A DNA stretch of 64,000 bases from Cololabis saira (taxonomy: Eukaryota > Chordata > Actinopteri > Beloniformes > Belonidae): contig NC_084599.1 in assembly GCF_033807715.1 (NCBI RefSeq), positions 13,855,625-13,919,624 on the forward strand, in the 5' to 3' direction. The notes under the pieces are model-generated. The model ran no database searches and had not been told where the DNA came from. It saw only the letters and a list, made by a program, of their open reading frames with translations. Shown piece after piece: positions 24,501 through 37,721 of the stretch (within the stretch, counting starts at the first letter, position 1; each line of letters begins with the position of its first letter). A program made the translations under genes and the position numbers.

Positions 24501-25120
24501 ACGATAGGGGAGATGGACACATTAGGATCACGTTGAGAAGTGTGTCGGAGCTGGAAAACAAATCTAGAGTTGAGTACAACACCTCAGTGGGCAATAACAA
24601 TCATTACGACACCTTTGAGTCGGATGTGACTTCTGTTTTTTCTTCAAATCTGTTAATTATTATTACCTTCTTCTGTTCCTTTCTTTAACCCCTATTTGTC
24701 TGTAAAGCGGGTGTTGACTACATTTACTGAACAACCTTGCAGGCATCATGCCCTCCTTTCTCCACAAGTTCAGTTGCAGTCCTGCAGGGAGCTTCGCCAT
24801 CAGACAGGAGGTCAGCAGGTCGGGTTCAAACAGCCAAATGTCTGCTGAGGGGACGTTTTCTCATTATTGCAAACTGTTCTCTGCAGATTCCCTTGTCCAT
24901 TCACTCTGTACAGAACTGTGGATGTATCTGCTGTTTTGTGTAATTGGATTGATGTGTAAAGATGTGTAAAGTTTTGAGTTTAAACAACAGAAAGTTTACA
25001 AAAATGTAATAATGCGATACCAAAAATGGTGAGATGCACCAATGTGCAAATCTGTCTTGTATAGACATACAAGTGCGTTCAAATGAAAAAGAGGATCCCT
25101 ATGAAATCATTTATAATAAT
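21540..25120. other. Intergenic, no gene seen
   Basis: The stretch 23800-24400 is purine-rich with G-runs (for example 24171-24181 and 24326-24342). No exon or repeat family is recognised. A 25-base segment at 23392-23416 recurs at 26540-26564. Confidence 0.4.
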
Positions 25121-25128
25121 GATAATCT

Positions 25129-25595
25129 GGTAACACTTTATAATAACTACACACTATTAAGCATTAGTTAAGCATCAGTAAATGCTTAATTGATCATGAA
25201 TTCATCATTAGTAAAGCATTATTCATACATTACTAAGCATTAATAAACACAGTTATAAACCTTACAACTATACACTATTAACCATTAGTAAAATGCTTAA
25301 TTGATCATGAATCTATCATCTGTATAGCTGGATTCTCATACTTTGTAAATGATAGGTTCACCATTTATAAATAAGTATTATATGTCTGTTAATGGTTCAT
25401 AAGATCATTTAGAATGTCTAAGTAAATTATATACGAACCATTTGTATGTAAAGTTTATAACTGTGTTTATTAATGCTTAGTAATGTATGAATAATGCTTT
25501 ACTAATGATGAATTCATGATCAATTAAGCATTTACTGATGCTTAACTAATGCTTAACTAATGCTTAATAGTGTGTAGTTATTATAAAGTGTTACC
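25129..25595. mobile_element. Palindromic MITE with about 130-bp inverted repeats and 8-bp TSD
   Basis: Ends are GGTAACACTTTATAATAAC and its exact reverse complement. The direct repeat GATAATCT flanks it at 25121-25128 and 25596-25603. The arms are nearly identical over about 130 bases, except that the right arm has one extra 11-base GTTAAGCATTA unit. Just inside the left arm a diverged second copy of part of the arm follows (25270-25320). No coding capacity. An 8-bp duplication fits hAT- or P-like transposition; the superfamily is not settled. Confidence 0.8.
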
Positions 25596-25603
25596 GATAA
25601 TCT

Positions 25604-27211
25604 TTATCTATTTGTCAGTATATATTTTTTGAAACACATCAAAATGAATCCTCTGCTTTCAATCCTCACCAGAGCAGTTGTGGGGTTAAGGGCCTTGCTC
25701 AGAGGCTCACAGTGCTTCACCCCTGTTGCCAACCCAGGATCCTGACAAGGTTCCCCTTAGCACAGCTGAAATGATTTCAGATTAATCAGAAAATAAGATC
25801 AAATCAGACCACGTTTAGAGAAATACCATGATACACATTTTTCTTTCTACGCAGTTTTTGCCATCGGAAACGCTTCCTCGCTCTGGATTTTCTGTGACCT
25901 GGTGACACACTCAGCTGTCAGGATCGATTGAGGCTCCTCTGAGCTGGCAGCAGAGACCAAGCGTGGCATTCTGGCTCAGGCGTGCCATGTCTGGTCTTCC
26001 ACTGCCTCGCAGAAAGCTCCAGGCCAGATGAACGCTCCATTAACTGAGTGGATTCACAGCAGTCACTTCTCAGACACACTGTATCTACTTAACATTTGCA
26101 CAAGCACATGCATAAAACCGTACATTTTACATGGTAAAGTCGGGCTGCCAGACCGAAGCCTCGCACCTAAGGTGTCCAGGAGCGGTTTAAACTCTCAGTC
26201 CAGGGTGTCAACTAATCTACTTTCTTCCACCGCGTCTCTTTTCCTCCTCCCTCTTCGGTGCTCACTGCAGTGTCTGACCCATCCAGGGGGAAGTGAGGCT
26301 TGATATTAAAATCAGTGTTCCTGCCAAAAAGACAAGAGGAGATACAGGAGGTAGAGCCGAAAGGAGAGTAAAAAACAGGACAAATAAGGGAAAGTGGAGG
26401 GGGGAAAAACAGTAAAAGGAACCATGTGTAAAAGTACACTCCAAGGGCCACACAGGAGGCAGATAAACAATAACAAAGGGATTTAAAAAGGCTGAAAGAC
26501 AAAAGGAAATAGAATAAGGAATTTTTTTTTTTTTTTTTTTCTGCATTCATTATACTGCAGCTTTTTATTTTTATTTTTATTTTTTTTATTAAAAAAAAGA
26601 TATTTTTATTTTTATTTCCTGTAGTTTTATGTCTCTGTGGGACATGTTAGACAAAAATAAAACTCAAGGAGGAATGAATAAATGAGAGCACAACAGTGGG
26701 TTAAATACCAGTCTGTTATTTTTAATTGGTACTAAAAGATAAAACATTACTTAATATAAGTTACTGCAGCTTTAAAGAGTCAATACTGTTAGTCGTACAG
26801 AGGGGGCGTCTGTGTGGATTTCTACGATGGTTTTCTGTTCAAACGTGAGTGATTGTGTGTGGAGTGTAAAAGCCAAAGATAGGAGACCTACTATAATTCA
26901 AAACATTAACAAGCTGCGTATGTGTGTGTGTGTTTGTGTCTGCACGGGGACACACTGTGTGCTTCTAACATAAACAAAAAGTGTCACGTTTAAATCAGTA
27001 TGAAACACGTAGCATCTAGCACCTCTCTGGCCTTCAATTAACCCTCGACCTCAGTGTCCTGCGGTCTAGATAAGCTGGAAAAGCTGCTTGTTTGTTACTT
27101 CTCAGAGCTCGAGTCACTGCGGTCTACAGCATCGGACCTCAGAACCACGGTCTGAGACATGGATGACAACTTTCCCTCGCTCTGTTTCAGAATATCACTG
27201 AATTCTTTTGG
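25604..27211. other. Intergenic, no gene seen
   Basis: Contains a T-run at 26522-26540 followed by an A/T-rich tract to 26620. No exon recognised. Confidence 0.4.
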
Positions 27212-28082
27212 TTAAAGGGAAAGTTCGGTTTTTTACAACCTGGACCTTATTTCTGGCATTTTTTATGGTCGTATACTCACCCAGGCAAGTTTGGTGTCAT
27301 TTGGAGTCCTTTGGAAGATATTAGGGGTTTTTTTGCGAGCCGCTTCTCCATATAACGGTAGCGGATGGGGCACAGCGGGACACAGACGATGCAGCGTCTA
27401 AATAACACATGATTGCCGCGAAACTCTTCATTTCTTTTATGAATCACTAGATCTGCTTCCGGGACCTGTTGTTTCATCCGGGGCTTTGTGTGTAACAAAT
27501 AAATCAGTTTGTAAACAAGACCTCTGAACTCATGACGTCATCTCTGTGCGCGCACTCTGTCCTCCGTTCAGTGAGCTCTTCAGCCGTATACTCTGGCTCA
27601 AAACGGTAAGGACGTCCATCATATTCAAAGTCGTCGTCCACAACCTCAGAATTTGACAAATATTCAGACATGTTTCAAATAACTAACAGTAAACTAACAG
27701 TAGTGAACTCCAGCTGTACACAGAGCTGTGTCTGCGATGCACGCACAGAGATGACGTCATGAGTTCAGAGGTCTTGTTTACAAACGGATTTATTTGTTAC
27801 ACACACAGCCCCGGATGTAGACAACAGGTCCTGGAAGCAGATCTAGTGATTCATAAAAGAAATGAACGAGTTTCGAGGCAATCATGTGTTATTTAGACGC
27901 TGCATCGTCTGTGTCCCGCGAGTGCCCTATGCGCTACCGTTATATGGATAAGAGGCTCGCACAAAACTCCTTATATCTTCCGAAGGACTCCAAATGACAC
28001 CAAACTTGCCTGGGTGAGTATACGACCATAAAAAATGCCAGAAATAAGGTCCAGGTTGTAAAAAAACGAACTTTCCCTTTAA
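27212..28082. mobile_element. Kolobok-like non-autonomous element with about 340-bp TIRs and TTAA TSD
   Basis: The TTAA at 27212-27215 and at 28079-28082 borders inverted ends AAGGGAAAGTTCGGTTTTTT and the reverse complement. The arms match with scattered differences for about 340 bases each way, to around 27545 and 27745. TTAA duplication with AAGG termini suggests Kolobok; piggyBac is the alternative. The middle keeps a short coding remnant on the minus strand. Arm divergence shows it is not recent. Confidence 0.7.
27504..27671 (-). pseudogene. N-terminal remnant of a transposon-borne protein, 55 codons
   Basis: The frame begins with ATG and reads MSEYLSNSEVVDDDFEYDGR, then PYRFEPEYTAEEL, then runs into the right-hand inverted repeat and stops. 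The acidic start followed by (R)PYxFEPxYTxEEL resembles the first exon of an accessory protein linked with fish DNA transposons, some of which have a P2X7-like zinc-binding C-terminus. That link is from memory and tentative. The rest of the gene is missing, consistent with an internally deleted derivative of an autonomous element. Confidence 0.5.
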
Positions 28083-29132
28083 GTGTTGAATTTTAACACT
28101 GTTGTCTCTTTGTGTTTCAACCACACTGCTTTGCCTTTTCTAGGGTGGAAATTTAGCGTGACATTACTTATTTTCTCCATTTCAGCTTGGTTACCTAGTG
28201 ACTACATTTTTACTAACTGAAATGTCAAGATTTTCTTCTGCAGAATCCTCTGTTGTGTAAGAAAATGAGAGTTTTTTCCAGCTGGGGTTTTATTCTCTTG
28301 ATTGTAAATAGTCTAACTCATGCTGCTTGTTCTAACAAACTTCCACTAGGACCCCAAAGTTACAACAACAACAACGGTCATGACTCAAGCATTAATGAGA
28401 CTAACCACAAAGAATAAAGAGCCAGATTGAAACATGTTGGACTGGGTTTTGTCTTCTCCTCTGGTTGTGTTTTCATCTGTGATGAAACCATCGCCACATT
28501 TCCCACACTCCTCTTATTGCTACTCAAGAGTGAGGCAGTTAGAGGGAATCCTGCTGACAGCCACGCGCTCCTCTGATCCCACACAGCGTCATCTAAAGAA
28601 GATTTGGATGCAGTGCATGTGTGTACGCTCTAAAAGTCAGCTAACACTGAGAGTGATGCTGAAACTTCCCACAAATGATTTGCACCTCCTGATATTAATA
28701 GAAAGACTACCATCATCCCTATTACAACTACAGTCCACTGCAGTGCTGTCATGAAATGAGCGCATAGAGGATGTGACGAAGAATATTAAAACTTTAGCTG
28801 GTTAAAAACTTAAAAAAAGAAGAGGGATAAAAGATATACAAAGGAATGCATGTTCATGTTTTCCCCTGGAAGGCAGTTTTATGCTCTGTGTGTGCATGTG
28901 TGCAATGATGGGATGTATTATTGACTTATTGCATTAGAAGAACTCCATGTTTCATGCTCACGCACTAACATTGCCCTCAGAGAAATAAAGGGATCAGATC
29001 AGACTGAGCACACAAGCTCAGGCCCACACCCACCCACTCACACTCACACAGACGCACATTATGATAGTTGTGCGAACGCAAAATGTTTTAGCTCTTGCAA
29101 CCGCTTCTGGGGGTTTGTGTTCTTTTGCAACG

Positions 29133-29163
<31 letters not shown>

Positions 29164-29946
29164 ACACACACACTGACATCTCTCAGTGTCAATACGCTGT
29201 CTACAACTCCATCCTGCCTCTCCACGGAAAGCTTTCAGAAGCGGCAAAGCTGTGAGATCAGGCGGGCAGAGTTTCGAGGGTCGTGTGACGGATTAGAAGT
29301 TGCTCTTCAGCGGTGGTGCGAGTGGAGCGGCTGAGCAGCTGTCAGCACGGCTAATGTGAAGGAAGGAGGAGGACAGAGAGAGAGAAAGTGGAAGGTCGGG
29401 GTTGGCGTGTGTGTGAAGGCAGGTGGAAGAAGGGGATGAGAACATAAAACGAAGAGAAAGAAAGTTGTCCGGAGAGAGGGAGGGAAAGGAAAATAGTTGT
29501 GTGTGAGCTTCTGGTTTCTGCTCTAAGCCCCTGACAACACCCCGTCACCCAGAGTGTGTGTCTGTGGTGTCTGTGCGCGCGCAGCCCCATCTCCGGAGTA
29601 ATCTAGAGCCACGCATGACGGACCGAGTGTGTCCAATTTATAGGAAATAGAGCCTGGCTCAAATATAACTGTGCTTTATGAGAGTGGTCCATTTCTTCTG
29701 CTTCTTTTTTCACACAGAGTGTGTGTATGTGTGTTTCTGAGTGAGGAGGAGAGAATTTGCTCCACTGAGATTTCTCTCACCATGGCCGCAGAGAAGAGTT
29801 TAGATGTGAAACTGAGCTCCGACAGGCAAAAAAACATAACCAAAAGAAATACACAAACATTACACACACACAAATATACAGCAACAATCTATTTTCCTTA
29901 AAGGGGACAACATTAAAGGGGATATATATATATATTTTGCTTAGTG
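28083..29946. other. Intergenic with (CA)n tract
   Basis: (CA)n with one AT interruption at 29133-29173. A slightly GC-richer stretch lies at 29200-29640. No exon is supported. Confidence 0.4.
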
Positions 29947-30172
29947 CAGTGTTTCCCAATCCTGGTCTTGGGGCCCCCCTATCCTGCATGTTTTAGATGC
30001 TACTCTGCTTCAGCACACCGTGATACAAGTAGCTGTGCCATCAACAGAGTTGTGTAGACCTTGATGACGAGGTAATAAGGACGATTAATTTGAATCAGGA
30101 CTATTGAGGCAAGGAAACATCTAAACCATGCAGGACAGGGCCTCCCCCGAGGACCAGGATTGGGAAACACTG
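29947..30172. mobile_element. hAT-type MITE (226 bp)
   Basis: Perfect 21-bp terminal inverted repeats starting CAGTGTTTCCCAATCCTGG and the reverse complement. The flanking octamers GCTTAGTG and GCTCATGG agree at five of eight positions, a decayed 8-bp duplication. Termini of the CAGTGTTTCCCAA type are typical of hAT (Charlie-like) elements. No coding sequence. Confidence 0.75.
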
Positions 30173-30939
30173 GCTCATGGTATGAAAACTAGAAGTAGTA
30201 GAGGAGAATTTTCCAACCTCTTCATCATTAAATCCAGTCAACTTCACGTCTTGCTGCATTCACTGACCCTCAGAAATGGTAGCACAGCGTTTTAATGCTA
30301 ATCTCAAAAGGAGGGAACCTCCCACTGAGTAGGGGGGTTTGGAGTCGAGTGCATGACTGCACCCTGTAAAACCAGCTACTATAAACAGAGTTGTAAAGAC
30401 ATGGTTGAAATCGTAGCTGTTATACTTTATCTCTGTCGTTTCTTCATACAAAGACATCAAGAAGTTGCATCAACTTCTGAACACAAGTAATTGTATGTTC
30501 CATTAAAGTTATCGTTTCTAAGATTGTTTCCTGGCTGATTTGATAATAGAGACATTAACTCTACAAAGAACACTACTTGAACAGTCATTCATGTTTACTG
30601 ATATAAGTGAGAGAACGTTATTCACTTAAAAACCATGGATTAGGTAGATAATGTCTGTAAAAATGCCAATTGTCTTTTTGTAAAATCAACATTCAGCACC
30701 TGACGTCAGACTCGGCGTTAGCAACTGTGTATATGAAAGATAAAAGAAATTACAAAAATGTGGAGAGTTGATATATTTGTGGTACAAAGATTCTTACAAT
30801 ATCTAAGTGGGTTGGTTTTATTAATTTGAGAGTTCCTGTTCAATTACAGCACAAGAATCCACAAAGTTGTTCTGTATCAACAAGGAAAGTATTAGAAAAT
30901 GACTTTTCTTCATCTTAATGGAAAATGTCGGCATTTTGA

Positions 30940-31039
30940 AACAAAACATTGTGTAGGGTCGAGATGGTTAACAAGTACTGTAGAAATGAATTGCCCTTTG
31001 GGACTAATAAAGTATTCTGAATCTGAATCTGAATCTGAA
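30940..31039 (+). repeat. LINE 3' end with (GAATCT)n tail
   Basis: GAATTGCCCTTTGGGACTAA followed by TAAAGTATTCT and three to four GAATCT units. It has the same 3' architecture as the element at 19560-19684 but a different tail unit. Confidence 0.55.
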
Positions 31040-34000
31040 GTTCCCAAATGTATATACATAATTAACATGTATATACATACTGAGTGAGACGGTGAAAACA
31101 GCAAACCACAAAAATCCTGTCATATAATCCATGGAGTACAGTGCAAGCACTTGTTTTTGATAGCTCTGATTATTAGCCTAAACACTTTCAACATTATGGA
31201 TAGGCTTCGTACAGACTCAGATCTGTGTGTGACTTTCATGATACTTCAGGGCCTGGAACATATGGAAGTTGTGGCTGGTTGTATAAGAAATGGGAGTAAA
31301 CACAACCAGATTACGAATGGTGGCGGTACAATTGGATGTGGCTGCAACAAGAAGATAGCTACTCTTTTAAATTAAACTGTGAAGTTAGTCTGCACTACAA
31401 AGGCTACAGGGCTTCTAAAAAAATAAAAATCAAATGAAAGTGCATGAAAATGTTTTGCCCCATGCATTTGTGTCACATTGTTTCACTAAGGGCATGCACT
31501 GCACTGAATAACATAATACATCACTGTCAAGGCTGGTGATATCAAACATGGAGTACAATTGATCTGACTGAATTAAAAAGGTTGACTATTTCTTTAAAAA
31601 TTATGGCTGTAAAGAACTGTGGGATGGAATTATCTCATGGAAATAAACAAGAGGATGTTTGGCTGTGAGCAGCCAGGAACAATAATATTTTACTTTGTGA
31701 CTTTTTAAAATCATTTTTTGTTATCAACTCTGATGATGCAGAAATATTGAGCATTAAATCTCATTGCACTACTCAGATGTGTGTGATGTAGCCCTTTAAG
31801 AACATAAACACCTGTCACGTTACAGCTAGAGTCACATCATTGCAAAGCCAACTGTCTGTTTTTTAAAGCATCAACACAGTCTTTTCTTTGGTCCTCATGA
31901 GTTTCTTCTACCCTGTTTCTTTGACCTCTTGACATTTTTGTGCTCATGAAACGAGGATACGAGGTGAGTTGTTTTGCTTTTTTGACAGTTCAACCACACT
32001 CAGGAACAGGGTAACTTAGGAAAACCCGGATGAGTGACGGACATAAGACAATAAAAAACAAAACAAAAGAAAAGCAATCCAAAAGCAAAACCCCCTAAAA
32101 AAACAAAAAAACAACAACAACCAAAAAAGGAAAACAGACTAAAACAAATCCTACAGACTGCAACATTTGGTTCAATTATTAGTCTTTACATGCTGCAGTG
32201 TGAGAAGATCATGGATTGTCTTGTCAGTGTATGTTGGGACTTAGACTGAGATCTTTTGCCTTTAAGTCCGCGGTTTATAAGTAAACCAAAAAAAAATCAT
32301 TACATTTAATTCTGATGACTGGGCTTATACAATGCAGCCATTTCACAGTTGCCAGTTACAGTGTTCCCACTCAATACTGGACCGATCCAAACACTTGTGA
32401 GCCCATAAATCCTGTAGACCGTAAAAGATGGAAAATTAGGCCCCGGCTTCAATAAAACCAGAATCCTCCTGCAAGACTTTTATTGCTTATGATTCATGAC
32501 TTACAAAACTAAAGAAAAATCTCAAAGAAATGACAGCGAAAAACACTGAAAATACTGTCTATCAGCAGGTACAGTGTCCCATTTTAGTCCCATTTTACAC
32601 ACACACACGCACACATAGACACACATACATATACAGCGAAGACCGGAGGACGGGCTCTGCAGTCTTCAGCTTTAGCAGTGAGCCATCATGGCACCTCTGA
32701 TTTCTAACCAGCAGACTAATATTCTTGTGCATTGATGTAGGAATGTTTCACACATACACGGGAATACTCTCACACTAATACTCTCACAGCTATGCGTCAA
32801 GAAATCGATAGCAGCCTTGTACTTCCTTCCAGCACAAAATGCAACAACTTCTTCAAAATTGAGGTTTTCACAAATTCTTGTCAGATCTTCTACATAACAT
32901 CCCATCTACGAGGAGACATGCCCCTCGCAGCACATCCTATCTGCCTACACGTGTGCACAAAACACACTGTCTGTGCACTTTGTCTGACATCAGTGATATT
33001 TTTGCACCACTGCAGCACCCTACAATCACACACAAGACTTCTCATCCTTCTTGGCGCACCAACCGACTCCCCGTCCTCTGATAAATAACTATCATCTTAT
33101 GTCTGCTAAACAGCTCTATATTTGTCGCTGGAGGTAAACTAACAATCGGCCGGGAGAAATGGCAACACACTCCAAACAGGAAGTATTGTGTGTATGGAAA
33201 AGTTCAGGCATGCAGCTGAGAGGTCATGCTCTTGAGGGCCAAATGTCTCTTTTACGAATATGATATAACACAGGAACGATGGACACGGGCAACTTGCAGC
33301 CCCTTTAAGCTTCCCTTTGAATAAACAATCCCATAATGACAACCTAAAGATTTAGTGGGTGCATTATATGTGTGGGTGTGTGTTTCAGTGTTTGCTGCTG
33401 TTGTGTGAAAGCTGATGACAGTGTCAGATTGAAGATGGGGAGGGGGGGATAAGAGGATGCAGTGATGCATGGCAAGAGAGACCAAAACAGGAGTGTTAAT
33501 GTTCTCAGGCCTGGGGCTTTGACTTTAGCTGTGCCCTTGAGATTCATTGAACGTGTGTGTGTGGGGTTTTTTTTTTGTGCTTTAAAGGAAGAATGTGAGT
33601 TGATTGCTCTGTTTGAATGCGTGTCTATCAGTGAAAGTGTGCAGGCCCTACTAAGAAGTTAAACTTCCTTCATAAATAAAACTCTTCATGTGCATCCACA
33701 TGAAAGCACTAAATAGTACTGGCTTGATCGTAAACCAAGCCATGGAAATCAATAAATATACTTGCATCTATGCACAAACATAGAGAGTGACACATACACA
33801 CATACGAATAACCAAGCCCTCTTTTTTTTCTTTTCTTTTTCTTTTTTTACAACTGCCTGCATATATATGGTGGCTTAGTGCCGAGGTTGCCAAAAAAAAC
33901 TTCTTTTTTTTTTAAATATATGCAATGTGATTTTGCAAATGTACGTTTTCCTGCACATATGTGGGAGTAAAGGTGACACCAGCCCTCTGACAGTCTAATC

Positions 34001-37000
34001 TAACAAACTTTATTAGGACCTGAGACAGATTCTGTCAAAGAGGACTAAAATCACAGTGAAGTACAGAAAGACAGACAAAGACAGAAGACTGTGATGGATG
34101 TTGTGTGTGTTAGTGATAAAGCATTGGTGTGTGTGTAGTGTGGTGTGATGTGCGTAAATGAGTGTCTGGTGTTTTTGTGGTTCTGTTTGATGTAACCCCC
34201 TGATTTGTGCAAGAGCTGAAACAGTCGGAGCTGCAGAGACACTTAAAGCAGTGAGGTTGACCTCCAACACGAGTTCAGCAACAACTTCCGGTCAAATCAC
34301 AGTTGGTACCGGCGTGTTGGGTCAGAGTCATGCAGCAGACCTCCCCCAGTGCACTAGATTCATTGTCCATGCATACCGGTAAGCGTAGGCGATGGGCCCC
34401 CATTCCCAAGATGGCTGAAAGTGGAAACAGCCCAGGATCCACGGAGGGCACCAGTCAGCAGGACCCGCCCCCCACACACCTGCAGCACTGAAGAGACGTC
34501 ACAGGGGTAGAGACGGAGGGCCACCTGCCCCAACACCTGCCCACTGCCCTAAGAGGGGCACGGCACATGCACTCTGTCCAGGAGGCACAGGACAGCCAAG
34601 CCCGCTTTACACTTACGTCTTAATCATGCCAATTTGGATCCACTCAGCTTAGAACGTGAATATGAGGTTGGCCCGTCCATCAGTAAAGTTGCCTCGCATG
34701 TCAGTTGGGCTGGATTCCCGTGTCTGAAGCTAACTTTGCTCTTTCTCCATCCCACCTTTAGTTCCCGCCCAGCGTCTCAACCGCCCTGTGATGGACAGGG
34801 TGAAAACAGGGCAGGATGGAGGAGGAGGGGGTTCCAATCATTGTCCATTCATATATCTCTTGCCCGTGCTGCTCACAGAGATGCTCTGTGATGGCTCTGC
34901 CCCCAATTAAACACACTCAGTCACTCATACATGAACACGCTAGTACTTCTAATGCTCCAGAGGCCCACTTGCACATTAACAGTTGGGTCATAAACTGCAG
35001 CCTGGTTTGTTCAATGCAACATGAGCTCGACTTAGAGACGTGTCCAGTCACATTGTGTAGAGTCACTGTTAAGTTCATGACAGACTCAGCCCCCTTCATC
35101 ACTTTTTTTTTTCTTTCACGTGCAGCCACTATGAACCTGCCCCACTACAACTAAAGCTTGTCAGAGACAGTAAGGCTCATAGTTAAACCATACAGACATA
35201 GAGACCTGAAGATGAACACACGCACACACACAAAGACAACACAGGTTATGGTAGTCATCATAGGAAGACTTCTGGCTGACTTTACAGGAAAATGACCTTT
35301 AAGAGGAACTTAACACCAGACTGAAAAGCAGCCCCCCGAGCTATTAGGAAGCAAGTTTCCATTCAGAACATTTTGTGCATTAAAACGTTGTATTGACGTG
35401 TGAATGTGCTACAGAAACAGGCTTTAATCAATCAGTTCATCTGTGAGGTTTATTCCACAGTTGTTTGAAGAAGAAAAAAAACACCTCCACAACTGTTTAT
35501 TTGAGCCTAATGTCACGTTCAGACTACACAATGTTTCCATCTGATAGCAGCTGCTTTTATATTAGGTAACGTCATAAATTCTTGCTGTGAATCTGCCGAG
35601 AGGCAGGCGAGGCTACAGTACATGTGACAAATCATAGCTCGCAGCCTCTCACAGTGTGTGTGATATCTTGGGGGGGTACGGGACAGGAACCAACTACCAG
35701 AAGTAATAACTGAAATGAATCCATCTGTGGGTCAAAACCAGGGGGTACCCTCTGCTTTTGACAAATGAATACATTTATCCGAGTACCAAAAACATGTGCA
35801 GTTCCTCCAATGAACCATTAGGGGAGGATCCAAATTTGAGGCTATTTCCATTGATCACCATGTTAAAATGTCAAATACAGTAGGAATTAACATGATGTCA
35901 ACCCTTTAGTTACATAGCACGTAAAATTGGGGAAGTAAAATGACCTCATTTAGCATCATAGATTGGCATGAGCTAAACTAAGCTGAGATAACTAGCTTGT
36001 GGCAACGGAGCTAAGACGGGCACGCTCCTACTAAGAGCTATTTCTAGATTAACCAGGGGTCGGGCAGAACCAGCTCCTCCCAGGATGAAAACAACCAGAG
36101 TTCCAACAAGTGGGCTTCAAAAGAGCTCTTAATAAAAGTTGTGGGTGACGTAACAGAAGGTTTCTCATCTCAAAGACTAACAAAAATAACAGTAAAAAAA
36201 ATGCAGCTTTATAGCAAGAATAAAAATGTAAAGAAAGAAAGAAAAATCAAATGACACACTTGGAAATAATTGTCTGCAAACATCTGAGCTCCATCCACCC
36301 AACCACGATCTATCAATATGTCCATCTTTCTCTTTGTAATAATCTGTGCAGTAAAGCACTTTGGGATCTCAATGCTCTACATAAAAGACAGGCATACTGT
36401 CGTTGGTCTCATGACTGCAGACAAAAGATACAATTAGTCAAGCAAAGGTCTCATTTCATATCTCATTCTCATATCTCTTCTGTATGGACAGTGGTTGCAC
36501 CTTTATTGTGTAGTCTGAATTGAACTGGGCAAAATCTTGTAACTTGTGCGATCAAAAAGTGCCTGAAACTGACGCTACCGTCCGGAAACCTGATTTACTG
36601 TTGATGTGCTCTGAGGAGTCACACTGTACTGACACACGACAGAGTCCACTCTGACTTCACTGTGAGAAGACAAAACAGACCCGAGGTCAGAGCAAGCAGG
36701 ATTTTCAGGTGGTGTTAAGTTGTTGGTTGTAACCTGTGGAGTTTTTTTTGTTGTTTTCTTTTTTGTCAAAAAAAGAGGTTTACATTCAGCATTTATCATA
36801 GAAACCAACCATCTTTTTCTACCTTTAAAAGCTGTCATATGGCAAAAACCAAACACACCTAATTGCCAAAGCAGCGCTCCAAACCACAACGCGTAGATAC
36901 AAAACTCCACAGGATACTTTTAAACATAAAGAGAAATGTGTTAAATTGACTTGGATCTGCTATCCCTGAACTAGTTAAGTTTGTTCAATTTCTGTAAGTT

Positions 37001-37380
37001 GTAGTTCATTCTTAATAAGTACATTCACGCTATTGTCTCTTTGTTATATCACCCAAAATGCAGTGTTGTTGTTTTTTTTTTTTCTGTGGACAGATTCTGT
37101 CTATAAGAGACAACAGTGACTGTTGACTGTTTCAAGCGAGTTGCCTTAAGGCATTCGGGAAAATAACATTTGAATACTGAAATGTACGATTTTCCCATTT
37201 CTGCTGCAGGAGAGATAAGGCATCACTCTCTTTTCTAACACTTAGTACCCTCTTATGTGTTTTTCATGGATGGACTGTATGTGTGTGTTTGAAAGTGCCA
37301 CTCACACATCATGACTTGCCATATTCATCATTTACAAGGTGCTACTAAGGAGCACTTTACAGTGTATGCAGGTACATCCA
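31040..37380. other. Intergenic, no gene seen
   Basis: Contains an A-rich tract at 32045-32140 and short CA-rich patches near 32600 and 35220. No exon or full repeat is identified. Part could be an alternative long 3' UTR of the minus-strand gene at 37722. Confidence 0.35.
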
Positions 37381-37386
37381 CGCGCC

Positions 37387-37392
37387 TTTATT
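37387..37392 (-). terminator. Candidate distal polyadenylation signal of lrrc52
   Basis: TTTATT on the plus strand reads as AATAAA on the minus strand, about 330 bases after the lrrc52 stop. It is an alternative to the signal at 37466-37471. Confidence 0.35.
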
Positions 37393-37465
37393 CACGTGTG
37401 CGGGGTTATTGCTCTCAATATTCTCAGAGGTCGTTCTGTTCTCCTGAAGTGAAGGCATCGTCATC

Positions 37466-37471
37466 TTTATT
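37466..37471 (-). terminator. Candidate proximal polyadenylation signal of lrrc52
   Basis: AATAAA on the minus strand about 250 bases downstream of the stop codon. No transcript evidence is available here. Confidence 0.4.
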
Positions 37472-37721
37472 GCCGTCTCTGTCTGTCTCTTATCTTCTCT
37501 CAGAGAGACACACTCAGCCACAGTCACGCACACTCACTTTCCAATATGTTAAAGAGCATATTAAGATCTAAATCTGCGACACAGACAGACAGGCAGATCT
37601 GAGTTCGTAGCAGGGCATTTGATGTCAGACTCCCGTCGTGACCTCTGGTTCATCCAACCCCCTGTCTTTTCTCTCCTCCTGCTCACATTTTACTCCTCTG
37701 TGTGTTCTTTGCATCAGTCCA

